From Myxococcales bacterium (GTDB lineage Bacteria > Myxococcota > Polyangia > HGW-17 > SLPX01), in contig SLPX01000403.1 of assembly GCA_007131745.1 (NCBI GenBank), forward strand, positions 1 to 36,831: a DNA stretch of 36,831 nucleotides. Reading direction: 5' to 3'. Of this stretch, positions 25,726 through 34,185 are shown piece after piece. The translations under genes and the position numbers were made by a program. The notes beneath the pieces are model-generated. The model was not told where the DNA came from. It made no database searches and saw nothing but the letters and a program-made list of their open reading frames with translations. Position 1 is the first letter of the stretch. Every line of letters begins with the position of its first letter.

Positions 25726-28599
25726 ATGATGTTTGACAAAATAAAAAACAAAGAGATTCCGGATGGGTATTCGGCCGACAAAATGAAGAAACGGGCGGGA
25801 GTGTATGTAAGAACCGCTCCGACACGTTTTTTGTGGGGTGTTTTTGTTGTTTGTACGGTGGTTTTGTTGTCAAACGATCTCCCTGCCGCGAAAGTGTCCG
25901 TGTTTGATTTTATCCAGGCGGGGCCCGATCAGACCGGTGAATACGATGCTTCCCACGAAATAGCCTTGGAAGAAGGTCGGGCGACTCTTCGTGAGCAGTA
26001 TGCTCCTGTTTGGCGCATGGATGGATGGTCCTATCGAATTATTGTAAATGTCGCAAACAATACCGGAGAATCCCTGGTTGATGTTCCGGTGAGGTTGGAT
26101 TTGGCCGGCGCGCCCGATGAAATATTCGACATCTCTCGATTGGACGGTTCGGACTTGGTGTTCGTGGATCCGGACGGTGACATTGTTGAGCCTAGGTGGA
26201 TTGAACTGTTCGATTTTATAGCGCGGAGGGGATCGATATGGGTGCAGTTTTCGCATTTGCCCGCCGGGGGTGGGTTTTATTATCTCTATTTCGGAAACAA
26301 CGAAGATTCGACGCTTGACGTGGGGACGCCTGAAGAGGTTTTCACGTATGGATCTCCTGTAGCCAGCTCGGTGGTGTTGAACCCTTTGGCAGCCGAATCT
26401 TCGATCATTGTTCAAAGTTTTGTCGATGGAAACTTCATTGAGATGAGTCCGATGTCGAGCTGGAACCTGGATGAACGTCAAATAGGCACGGCAATGCCCT
26501 CGGATGTTGAGACTTGGTCTGTAGTGTCCGCTACCGCCCCTTACTTTGCGCAGTTTTCAGGAATCGATACCGATGCGGCGATTTTCCTGGCTTATGCATC
26601 CGATGTGTTTGTTTATCCTGATCCCCGGCAAGAAGACATTTTCGATGTTTACGCGCCGTTCGGAGAATCGGAGGTGCGCATTTATGACGGTCCGACTCAG
26701 GCGGCGGTGGTGACCGTTTTTCCGGATACGCCCCTTTCCATAGAAGCCTCCATAACCCCGGGAGGAGTTGCGAGGGTGGAATCCACTCTTCCCGTGGTCG
26801 TGAACAAACGATCGGGGAATGACGGAAATTTTTGGGATGTTTTTCCCTACCTGCCGCCTTCGACCGAGATCGTGGGAGTTAATTCCGGCGCGAGCAGAAT
26901 AACCGCTCTGGAAGATGGAACCGTGGTCGATATTTATTACAGTTCGGTCGAGCATGAAACAGTGATTTTGGATGCAAACCAGGTTTATTCGCTTTCCCAT
27001 CCGGGAAGCGGAGGCACGGGTACGGGAGATGGTGTCAATATAAGAGCGTCCGCGCCGGTGGCGGGAATGTCTTATGCGGACGGTGACGGTGGGGAGGCTG
27101 TTTCCTTTATGCCGCGAAGTGAACTGGGGCGCCGTTACCTGATACCCAGGGACGCTGAGTATATTTTGATCTCTGCAATCCAACCCGGGGTTACATGCAG
27201 GATCCTGGATTCCGCCGGAACCCAGGTAAACGAAACGACATCGGATACCATAGCTCCGCCCTATCCGAACCGGATCAGGTTCGGTTTGGTAAATGCAGGT
27301 TCGGAGATTGCATGCAATGCACCGGTTTATGCAATGATGGAAGATCTTGAGCACGATGCTGAAAGAAATCTATTTCCGGTCCAAGCTCATCGCCCCGCAT
27401 TGCATCCTTATCCATCGGCATCATTCGTACCCGGGATCGAGACCAGGTACATGTTTACAAGCGGAAGAGTTGTTACACCGAACCTGCAACCCGCGGAAGG
27501 ATTGTCCGCTCTCCTTGCATTCCGGGAGACAGGGAATATATGGATTCCCGAGTCAACTCACATACGATACCAGCTGTCCAATAACGGCGGCACGAACTGG
27601 CATTATCATGATGGAACCGAATGGAAACAAGCCCTGACGGACGGCCAGGCAAACACCGCCCGTGAATTGGATCGAGTGGTTTCGAGTTTTCCGATTACTT
27701 CCGGCAGGGTACGGGTGAAGGCTTTTCTGGAGAGCGAAACCGGGACCAAGAGTCCGGTTTTGGACGAACTCACGTTGGCTTACGCGGGACCGGGGGACCC
27801 GGTACGTTTTGTTTTCGACACGATTGAATCCACGAAAACAGCGGGTGTTCCGTTTGACGTGACGATCACGGCATTGGATTCGGAAGGGTTGGTCGCAGCG
27901 GGGTATGGAGGCACCGCTATTTTGTCGACTTTTTCAGGGTCGGTTTACCCGGAAACATCACCGTTGTTTGAGAATGGGAGCATTTCGTTTCAGGCAGCGG
28001 TAAGCGAGGTCGGTGACAACGTAGTGATGCTTGCTCACGATCTTCTGCTTTACGGAGAGTCCAACCCTTTTGTTGTTGTGGCTCCTGATCCGTCATCTTT
28101 GCGGATTGAAAGCTTCCAAGGAGATCAACAGATGGGAACAATCTCCGAACCGTTGGCGGTCTCCCCGACTGTGAGGGTGTTAAGTGAAGAAACCGGGTTC
28201 CCTGTTCCCGGTGTGAAGGTGGAGTTTTCGGTGACCGAGGGGGGTGGAAGGATAGCCGCCCATCAAACCGCGGAAGAAAGCGTCCAGGTCACGGTGGAGA
28301 CAAATGCAGGCGGGTTGGCAGGTGTGATCTGGGCCATGGGTGAAAACCCGGGCCGAAACGAATTGCAGGCTCTTTTGTCAGGAGCGGAAGGTTCACCGGT
28401 TGTTTTTACGGCCCGAGCGGATCTTCCAGGAACGCAACCTCATGACGATGATTTCAAGAAGAGTGAGGGAGGATGCGGCTGCAGGGTGTTCGAAGTCGGT
28501 TCGCCCGGTGGTGGTCCGATTGCATTGTTTGTCGGAATCCTTTTGGCAGGGTGGACAAGGAAAAGGAAAAGACGGAGCATACACAGCTCAGGCTCGTGA
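25726..28599 (+). CDS. DUF2341-domain surface protein with Ig-like domains and MYXO-CTERM-like tail
   Basis: The 957-residue exported protein has a signal-type hydrophobic stretch (about 36-52). A DUF2341 module follows ('WSYRIIVNVANNTGESLVDVPVRLDL' at about 102-127, ending 'FYYLYFGNNEDS' near 190). Beta-rich middle domains come next, then Ig-like/Big domains (about 700-900). It ends in GGCGCR (C917, C919), a hydrophobic helix (about 931-943) and the cluster RKRKRR. This matches the MYXO-CTERM tripartite tail. It begins 10 bp after the previous gene's stop, so the two are co-transcribed. The ATG has AGGTGAG upstream. A second possible start at Met20 would still include the signal segment. Confidence 0.85.
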   Translation: MMFDKIKNKEIPDGYSADKMKKRAGVYVRTAPTRFLWGVFVVCTVVLLSNDLPAAKVSVFDFIQAGPDQTGEYDASHEIALEEGRATLREQYAPVWRMDGWSYRIIVNVANNTGESLVDVPVRLDLAGAPDEIFDISRLDGSDLVFVDPDGDIVEPRWIELFDFIARRGSIWVQFSHLPAGGGFYYLYFGNNEDSTLDVGTPEEVFTYGSPVASSVVLNPLAAESSIIVQSFVDGNFIEMSPMSSWNLDERQIGTAMPSDVETWSVVSATAPYFAQFSGIDTDAAIFLAYASDVFVYPDPRQEDIFDVYAPFGESEVRIYDGPTQAAVVTVFPDTPLSIEASITPGGVARVESTLPVVVNKRSGNDGNFWDVFPYLPPSTEIVGVNSGASRITALEDGTVVDIYYSSVEHETVILDANQVYSLSHPGSGGTGTGDGVNIRASAPVAGMSYADGDGGEAVSFMPRSELGRRYLIPRDAEYILISAIQPGVTCRILDSAGTQVNETTSDTIAPPYPNRIRFGLVNAGSEIACNAPVYAMMEDLEHDAERNLFPVQAHRPALHPYPSASFVPGIETRYMFTSGRVVTPNLQPAEGLSALLAFRETGNIWIPESTHIRYQLSNNGGTNWHYHDGTEWKQALTDGQANTARELDRVVSSFPITSGRVRVKAFLESETGTKSPVLDELTLAYAGPGDPVRFVFDTIESTKTAGVPFDVTITALDSEGLVAAGYGGTAILSTFSGSVYPETSPLFENGSISFQAAVSEVGDNVVMLAHDLLLYGESNPFVVVAPDPSSLRIESFQGDQQMGTISEPLAVSPTVRVLSEETGFPVPGVKVEFSVTEGGGRIAAHQTAEESVQVTVETNAGGLAGVIWAMGENPGRNELQALLSGAEGSPVVFTARADLPGTQPHDDDFKKSEGGCGCRVFEVGSPGGGPIALFVGILLAGWTRKRKRRSIHSSGS

Positions 28600-31326
28600 T
28601 CAGTATTCCCTGTCCTCGAGAGAGGTTACCAGCACTTCCCTTCCTTTGACTCCGTCGGATGGTCCGACGACCCCTTCTTTTTCCATCATTTCTATCATTC
28701 GCGCGGCCCGGTTGTATCCCACCCGTAGTTTGCGTTGCAGGAAAGAAATAGAAGCTATTCGCTGTGAAGCCACCACGGCAACCGCCTCATCATACTTCGG
28801 ATCCACCGCTTCATCATCTTCATCGACTTCGCTTTCGGGCGAAGGTTTTACAATGTCCATATTGTAATTCGGGCGCGCCTGCTCTCTTATGTGGTCCGCG
28901 ACCCTGTCGATTTCTTCGGTGGTCACCAGTGGTCCGTGCGCTCTTTTGGGAGCAAGGCCGCGGTTAGTAAAAAGCATGTCGCCCATGCCCAGGAGCGCTT
29001 CAGCGCCGTGTTGTTCCAGCACAACACGGGAGTCGATTCTGGAACTTACTTGGTATGCCACCCTTGTCGGAAAATTAGCGCGGATAAGACCGGTGATTAC
29101 GTCGGTGGACGGACGCTGGGTGGCCACCACGAGGTGTATGCCCGCGGCCCTTGCTTTTTGAGCGATCCGAGCCACTGAAGTCTCAACTTCTTTGGGAGAC
29201 GCCATCATAAGGTCTGCAAACTCGTCTATGATAACGACCACGTATGGAAGTTTTTCCGGCGGGCGTTTTTCGGATTCGTCCTGCAACGCGGGTAACGGGT
29301 TCAATAGTTCGCCCATATCCGCAATGTCGTCTTCGATTATTTCCACGTCGTTTTCAAGATCCTGCTCTGAATGTTCTGTTGGTTCAGACATCGGCTCTCC
29401 AGACGCTTTTTCCCTGTCGCCGGCCAAGCAGGTTTCCGGGTCTTCTTCTTCGCGTTCAGTCTGCTCCGAGTCGGGTTCACCATCATTTTGGTTTTTTTGT
29501 TCTGCAAGTATGCGCTCTACCTTGCGGTTATATGAATCAAGATCTCTTACCCCCAACTCGGCCAGCTTTTGATACCTGCTTTCCATTTCTTCGACAGCCC
29601 AGCGCAAGGCCAGGTTCGCTTGTTGCGGATCGGTCACCACCGGGTGCAAAAGATGGGGAATATCGTGGTAGCAGGAAAATTCAAGCATCTTGGGATCGAT
29701 CAGTAGAAGCCGCAGATCTTCAGGGGTGTACTGGTAAAGTAAACTCAAAACCATTGCATGGACTCCAACGCTTTTCCCAGCGCCGGTAGCCCCGGCAATC
29801 AAGAGGTGAGGCGCCTTGGCCATGTCGCAGTATGAACTGTTTCCGTTTATGTCTTTTCCGAGAGCCATCCTCAGTTTGGGGGTTCCCTTGTAAAAAGCCT
29901 CGTCCTCCAGCAGTTCCCTCAGGTAGACGGTTTCCCTGGTCTGATTAGGGATTTCGATGCCGACTGCGTTTTTTCCCGGTATGGGTGCCACGATTCGGAC
30001 CTTCGTGGCTTCCATCGACATTGCAAGATCAGATGAGAGAGCGGTTATCTTGGAGAGTTTTGTCCCTCTTTCCGGCGCGAACTCGTACATCGTAACCACC
30101 GGTCCAGGGTGTATTTCCCTGACTCGGCCGCTGATTCCGTAATCTTCAAGAGTCACTTCGAGTCGACGGGCGAGGTTGAGCATCGTGTCCTTGTCGGTTT
30201 CGCACGTCTCGCTTTTGGGTTCAACGAGCAGTTCCATGATGGGGAGTTCGTAATCGGAGCTGTCCACCGGCTTTATTTGGAGCTTTTTCTTGTCTTCTGA
30301 TTTCTTTGGAACTTCTTTTTTTCTTTCTATGATTTTGGGAACCCGCTGGACCTGTCCCCTTTGACGCGCACCGTTTGATGAAGGTGGCGCAAGGTTGTCG
30401 TCATCCAAAACCGCCGGGTCCGGGTTTTCACTTTCGGTTGGAGACGTTTCAGCATCCGCATCCCGCGCCGGCGTTCGGCTAATAGACGTTTCTTTTGATT
30501 CTTGTTCATATTCGTCTTCAGCACTTTGTCCCGACGCTACGGCTATTGCGGTTCCCCCAGCACCTTCCGCGGCCAGCGAGGTTTCCGCTTTCCAAGAAAA
30601 AGTTCTTTGCAGGAAACGCGCTGTGGAACGAGCCGCGTTACCGATTCCCCTGGTCAAGTTCTTTACCAGTCTCACGAGCGCGGTGACGGCCTCGACAAAA
30701 GAAATGTCGGTAGCAAGCATGAGGCTTATAAGCAGGACAATTGATGCCACCAAGTAGGTTCCTGCACTCGAGAAAAGGGCCAGCAGCATGCCTCCGAGTA
30801 CTTCACCTGCTTTTCCTCCCGCTGAAAAACCGTGCAGGCGGGGTTCCGGATACAAACAATGAATGATCACCGCGCTGGATACCGTGGCTCCCGCATATCC
30901 AAACCACATCAACCAGTCGGATCTTTTTCTCATCATTGCCAGGTAACGCAGGGCTATCAGGGCGAGAGCCGGAACGACCAGGTAGCCGGCCGTTCCCAAG
31001 ACAGCGTAGAGTCCAAGCGCGATGGCACGGCCGAACGGACCCATGAGGGTTCCTTCGCCGAACTGAAGCGATAAGAGTGCGGTTCCCGCCAGTACAGCGG
31101 CCGCCAGAAGAAGCACGCCCGCAATCTCTTTTGAACGGCTGCGTTTTCCCCGGTGTCTTTTGTCGGGTCCGGCTTCAAGGAGCATGTCTTCATCCTCAAG
31201 ATCTTCGGCGGTTTCTTCGGAACCCGGATCTTTGACTTTGGACGATTTGGAGCGCGAAGTTCCTGAGGCGCGGGTTCTTCCGGTGGAGCGTGAAGAGGGC
31301 TTTGATTTTCTACGGGATTTTGCCAT
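28600..31326 (-). CDS. ftsK: DNA translocase FtsK/SpoIIIE
   Basis: Double-stranded DNA pump for chromosome segregation at the septum. The 908 residues include a Lys/Arg/Ser-rich start, about four transmembrane helices (68-205), a charged linker (250-360) and the motor domain. Walker A GATGAGKS is at 512-519 and Walker B VVIIDEFAD at 697-705. The C-terminal winged-helix gamma domain is at about 840-908 ('SFLQRKLRVGYNRAARMIEMMEKEGVVG'). An acidic stretch of about 85 residues (606-690, DNA 29257-29511) is inserted just before Walker B, where the family usually has a short loop. It converges directly on the DUF2341 gene with no spacer and diverges from the OmpA-like gene. Confidence 0.95.
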   Translation of the reverse strand: MAKSRRKSKPSSRSTGRTRASGTSRSKSSKVKDPGSEETAEDLEDEDMLLEAGPDKRHRGKRSRSKEIAGVLLLAAAVLAGTALLSLQFGEGTLMGPFGRAIALGLYAVLGTAGYLVVPALALIALRYLAMMRKRSDWLMWFGYAGATVSSAVIIHCLYPEPRLHGFSAGGKAGEVLGGMLLALFSSAGTYLVASIVLLISLMLATDISFVEAVTALVRLVKNLTRGIGNAARSTARFLQRTFSWKAETSLAAEGAGGTAIAVASGQSAEDEYEQESKETSISRTPARDADAETSPTESENPDPAVLDDDNLAPPSSNGARQRGQVQRVPKIIERKKEVPKKSEDKKKLQIKPVDSSDYELPIMELLVEPKSETCETDKDTMLNLARRLEVTLEDYGISGRVREIHPGPVVTMYEFAPERGTKLSKITALSSDLAMSMEATKVRIVAPIPGKNAVGIEIPNQTRETVYLRELLEDEAFYKGTPKLRMALGKDINGNSSYCDMAKAPHLLIAGATGAGKSVGVHAMVLSLLYQYTPEDLRLLLIDPKMLEFSCYHDIPHLLHPVVTDPQQANLALRWAVEEMESRYQKLAELGVRDLDSYNRKVERILAEQKNQNDGEPDSEQTEREEEDPETCLAGDREKASGEPMSEPTEHSEQDLENDVEIIEDDIADMGELLNPLPALQDESEKRPPEKLPYVVVIIDEFADLMMASPKEVETSVARIAQKARAAGIHLVVATQRPSTDVITGLIRANFPTRVAYQVSSRIDSRVVLEQHGAEALLGMGDMLFTNRGLAPKRAHGPLVTTEEIDRVADHIREQARPNYNMDIVKPSPESEVDEDDEAVDPKYDEAVAVVASQRIASISFLQRKLRVGYNRAARMIEMMEKEGVVGPSDGVKGREVLVTSLEDREY

Positions 31327-31417
31327 GGGTCATCCTACATAGACGTACACACAAACCATAAAAGGATGTGTTGATCATGTCAAATTTCTTGCAAATTCAT
31401 CTGTTTTCCTCAGACTG

Positions 31418-31436
31418 TTCGATCGCGAAGATCGAA
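31418..31436. promoter_or_regulatory. 7-bp inverted repeat in ftsK/OmpA divergent gap
   Basis: TTCGATC and GATCGAA are perfectly complementary around a 5-nt spacer. They lie 24 bp before the OmpA-like start in a 133-bp divergent gap. The repeat could be an operator or a leader hairpin. Confidence 0.25.
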
Positions 31437-31459
31437 TTACAACACGTTCAAAATCGAGC

Positions 31460-32452
31460 ATGAGTCTCAGGATTTGGCCATTGATCAGATTGAAGACAAT
31501 TTCAGCGGTTTTTCTCTTGTTCGGATCTGTTCAGTTCGGTTGCGGCGGCGATCTGCTTCGCTATAGGACAAGGATGTGGAAACAGTGCCGCGAAGATCTT
31601 GAAAAACAAGAGGAAACGCACGTGCAAACGGAGGAGGCTCACAAGGAGGAACTCCAAAAGGCCGGGCGGGAACGATCTCTTTTGGCCGTGGAACTCAAGA
31701 AGCTCGAGGACGAGCTTGTTAAACGGGACGATCGGATCCGGAAGCTCGAAAAAAGAATAGAGCGTGATGAAGAGCAGATTCGGGAGTTGAACCGTCAAAA
31801 AGCAGAGGCACATGAGAGATCCGAGCTTTTCAAAGCATTGGCTCTCAGTTTGAAGGAAATGATAGAGGCCGGTGATTTGCAAGTGGAAATCCGCAAGGGC
31901 CGGATGATCGTGAAGATGAGCGACCAGGTTTTGTTTGATCCGGGCAGGGCCGAACTGAAGCGCGGCGCCCGGGAGCCTCTTCGGAAGCTTGCCGAGGTGC
32001 TCAAAGACATCCAGGGCCGGGATTTCGTGGTAGCGGGTCATACGGATAACAAGAGACTCAGGAGCGGCGGCCGATTCAAGACGAACTGGGAATTGTCTGC
32101 GGCCCGGTCGGTTGAAGTCGTCAAATTTTTGCAAAAGCAGGGTGTGGCGGCCGAGAGGCTGAGCGCTGCCGGGTATTCGGAGTTTGATCCTATCGCTGAC
32201 AATACCACCGAGGAGGGCCGGGCGCTGAATCGCCGGATAGAAATCGTGGTGATGCCGAAAATATCAGAGCTTCCATCGATTCAAATCAAAGAAGACTCGG
32301 ACACGGAGCCGACCGAAACGGAAGATGTGAGAGAAGAGACGCGGCCTGAAGATATAAGCGATCAGGAAGAAACAAAGGAAGATGAACCGGAGAACAAACG
32401 GAAAAAATCAACGAATTCAGAGGATCTGAAAAATACGAAAGATGTTGAGTGA
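31460..32452 (+). CDS. OmpA-family lipoprotein with coiled coil and acidic tail
   Basis: The 330-residue lipoprotein has a signal hydrophobic core at 12-24 and lipobox VQFGC (Cys28). A long charged coiled coil follows (about 45-120, with repeated Glu/Lys/Arg and 'RIRKLEKRIERDEEQIRELNRQK'). The OmpA/MotB peptidoglycan-binding domain is at about 155-255 ('VLFDPGRAELKRGAREPL', 'VVAGHTDNKR', 'NWELSAARSVEVVKFL', 'GRALNRRIEIVV'). A strongly acidic, Thr/Glu-rich tail of about 65 residues ends the protein. It probably links the outer membrane to the cell wall. No Shine-Dalgarno is evident before the ATG. Confidence 0.9.
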   Translation: MSLRIWPLIRLKTISAVFLLFGSVQFGCGGDLLRYRTRMWKQCREDLEKQEETHVQTEEAHKEELQKAGRERSLLAVELKKLEDELVKRDDRIRKLEKRIERDEEQIRELNRQKAEAHERSELFKALALSLKEMIEAGDLQVEIRKGRMIVKMSDQVLFDPGRAELKRGAREPLRKLAEVLKDIQGRDFVVAGHTDNKRLRSGGRFKTNWELSAARSVEVVKFLQKQGVAAERLSAAGYSEFDPIADNTTEEGRALNRRIEIVVMPKISELPSIQIKEDSDTEPTETEDVREETRPEDISDQEETKEDEPENKRKKSTNSEDLKNTKDVE

Positions 32453-32458
32453 TAGGGG

Positions 32459-34120
32459 TCAGGTTTCGAGAGTGGTGGCCGAGCGTCGCCGGGATTCCAG
32501 TTTGTTCAAAAGGTAGTCGGATTTTTCGTACAATTTCTTCAGCTTGGTGCCAGTGGCTCGTCCACGGACTTTTTCTACTACTTCGTGCAGTTTTGCATAC
32601 AGTTCAGCCATTTCCCATGCCTTCTGCTCTTTCAGATTTCTATACTCGTGAAGTTCTTCGTTCAGAGACTTTATTTTTTCAGCCCGGTCTGCAAGGACAT
32701 CATTCAGCCGGGTATTTAATTCGTTGATCTGGAATTCAAGATCCCGTGCTTTTGCCAATAAATCGGGTCCTGGATTTGGACAGCGATCCAGCAAGCGACT
32801 TTGTTCCAGCGTGAGATCAAGAATCGCGTGTCGCAGCATGGTTTCCAGATCTCCCGTCTCGAAACGTATCCTTTCGAAATTTCCCTCCATCAGAGCGATT
32901 TGCGCACCCAGGGCGGCCTCTTCTTCCTCGATTTGCAAAAGTTTGTTCAAAAAACTCGTTATCTGTTCGGATCGTATCGCTGCTTCTCCCAAAGAAAAAG
33001 CCAGCTCCTTGATGGTCTGGTGATACGTTGATCGCAATTCATTGGTAGAAAGCGTGACCGCGTGCCGGTCTGCCTCCTCGTATTCGTGGGTTGCAGGCGA
33101 GGTGGGTAAATCCTGTCTGAAAGCCGGATCGATCAAACCAAGGCTCTTTTCAGCCGTTTCGCCTACTGTGCTCCACCTGCCTTGATTATTCCGGGAAAAG
33201 GCAGGGTGTTGATTCTGATCGGCAAAGGTGTCGATATCCAAACTCACCCCTGTCAATAGACCGCGTATTTTCATCAGGTTTCCCCTGAGTGCTGCCGCAT
33301 TCGGGTATCTGTTTTCGGGTTTTTTCGCCAAACATTTCATTACGCAGGCATCAAACGATGAAGGAATGGAAACTCCCGGCAGCGCGGATGACGGAAGCTG
33401 CGGCTGGCGTTTAAGGTGAGCGTGAAGGATTTCAGTGGGTTCTCCCAAAAAAGGAGGTTCGCCTACCACCAACTCGTAGGCCAATATCCCAAGGGAATAT
33501 ACGTCGGAGCGTCCGTCCTGGGGTCGGTCCATCGCTTGTTCGGGAGACATGTATTCGGGTGTGCCGAAGACCTGGCCTTTTATGGTTGCCTTCCTGTTCG
33601 AAACGTCTTCGCCGTGCATGATCACGGCTATTCCGAAATCAACCAATTTGACGACATCCGGGTGTTGTCTGATTTTGCAAAGCAATATGTTTTCAAGCTT
33701 TAGGTCGCGATGAACCACTCCCATAGTGTGCGAATGGTAAAGCGCGTCCGATAACTGTATCAGAATGTGAAGCGCCCGGCTGAGAGGCAGCCGTCCCTGC
33801 CGCTCCATCACTTCTTCCAAACTTTCACCTTCCAAGTATTCCATGACAAGGTAGTGGTGGCCTTCCGGCAGTTGACCGAAATCGGTAATATAAACAACGT
33901 TTGGATGCACCACGCGGCTGGCTGCTATCGCTTCCCGCCGGAAACGCTCAACGAACACGGGGTCTCTCGCAAGATCTTCTTTCAGGATCTTGATGGCGAA
34001 ACTTCTAGGCAGTGTTTCATGAACCGCCAGGTACACCGTGCCCATCCCTCCTTCTCCGATAATGCCGGTGATTCTGAAACGTCCGGCTATGGTTATGCCT
34101 ACGAATTTTTCCGGGTTCAT
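32459..34120 (-). CDS. Serine/threonine protein kinase with C-terminal coiled coil
   Basis: Counting from the ATG at 34120 (553 residues), the kinase domain has Gly-loop GEGGMGTVYLAV (22-33), Lys44, catalytic HRDLKLEN (137-144), DFG (161-163) and MSPEQ (191-195). The usual Pro in HRDLKPEN is Leu142. A linker follows at about 330-400, then a long predicted coiled coil (about 395-545) rich in Glu/Leu/Lys, with no transmembrane helix. I chose 34120 because the longer frame to 34312 would run into the RarA-fusion gene and adds 64 unconserved residues. No Shine-Dalgarno is clear. It lies 65 bp past the RarA-fusion stop on the same strand, and the tail may mediate self-association. Confidence 0.9.
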   Translation of the reverse strand: MNPEKFVGITIAGRFRITGIIGEGGMGTVYLAVHETLPRSFAIKILKEDLARDPVFVERFRREAIAASRVVHPNVVYITDFGQLPEGHHYLVMEYLEGESLEEVMERQGRLPLSRALHILIQLSDALYHSHTMGVVHRDLKLENILLCKIRQHPDVVKLVDFGIAVIMHGEDVSNRKATIKGQVFGTPEYMSPEQAMDRPQDGRSDVYSLGILAYELVVGEPPFLGEPTEILHAHLKRQPQLPSSALPGVSIPSSFDACVMKCLAKKPENRYPNAAALRGNLMKIRGLLTGVSLDIDTFADQNQHPAFSRNNQGRWSTVGETAEKSLGLIDPAFRQDLPTSPATHEYEEADRHAVTLSTNELRSTYHQTIKELAFSLGEAAIRSEQITSFLNKLLQIEEEEAALGAQIALMEGNFERIRFETGDLETMLRHAILDLTLEQSRLLDRCPNPGPDLLAKARDLEFQINELNTRLNDVLADRAEKIKSLNEELHEYRNLKEQKAWEMAELYAKLHEVVEKVRGRATGTKLKKLYEKSDYLLNKLESRRRSATTLET

Positions 34121-34185
34121 GTTGGGCAATATACTCTTTTCCCGTGGAAAAACAAAAGGTCGGTTTGGAAGTTTTTTGTCACCCT

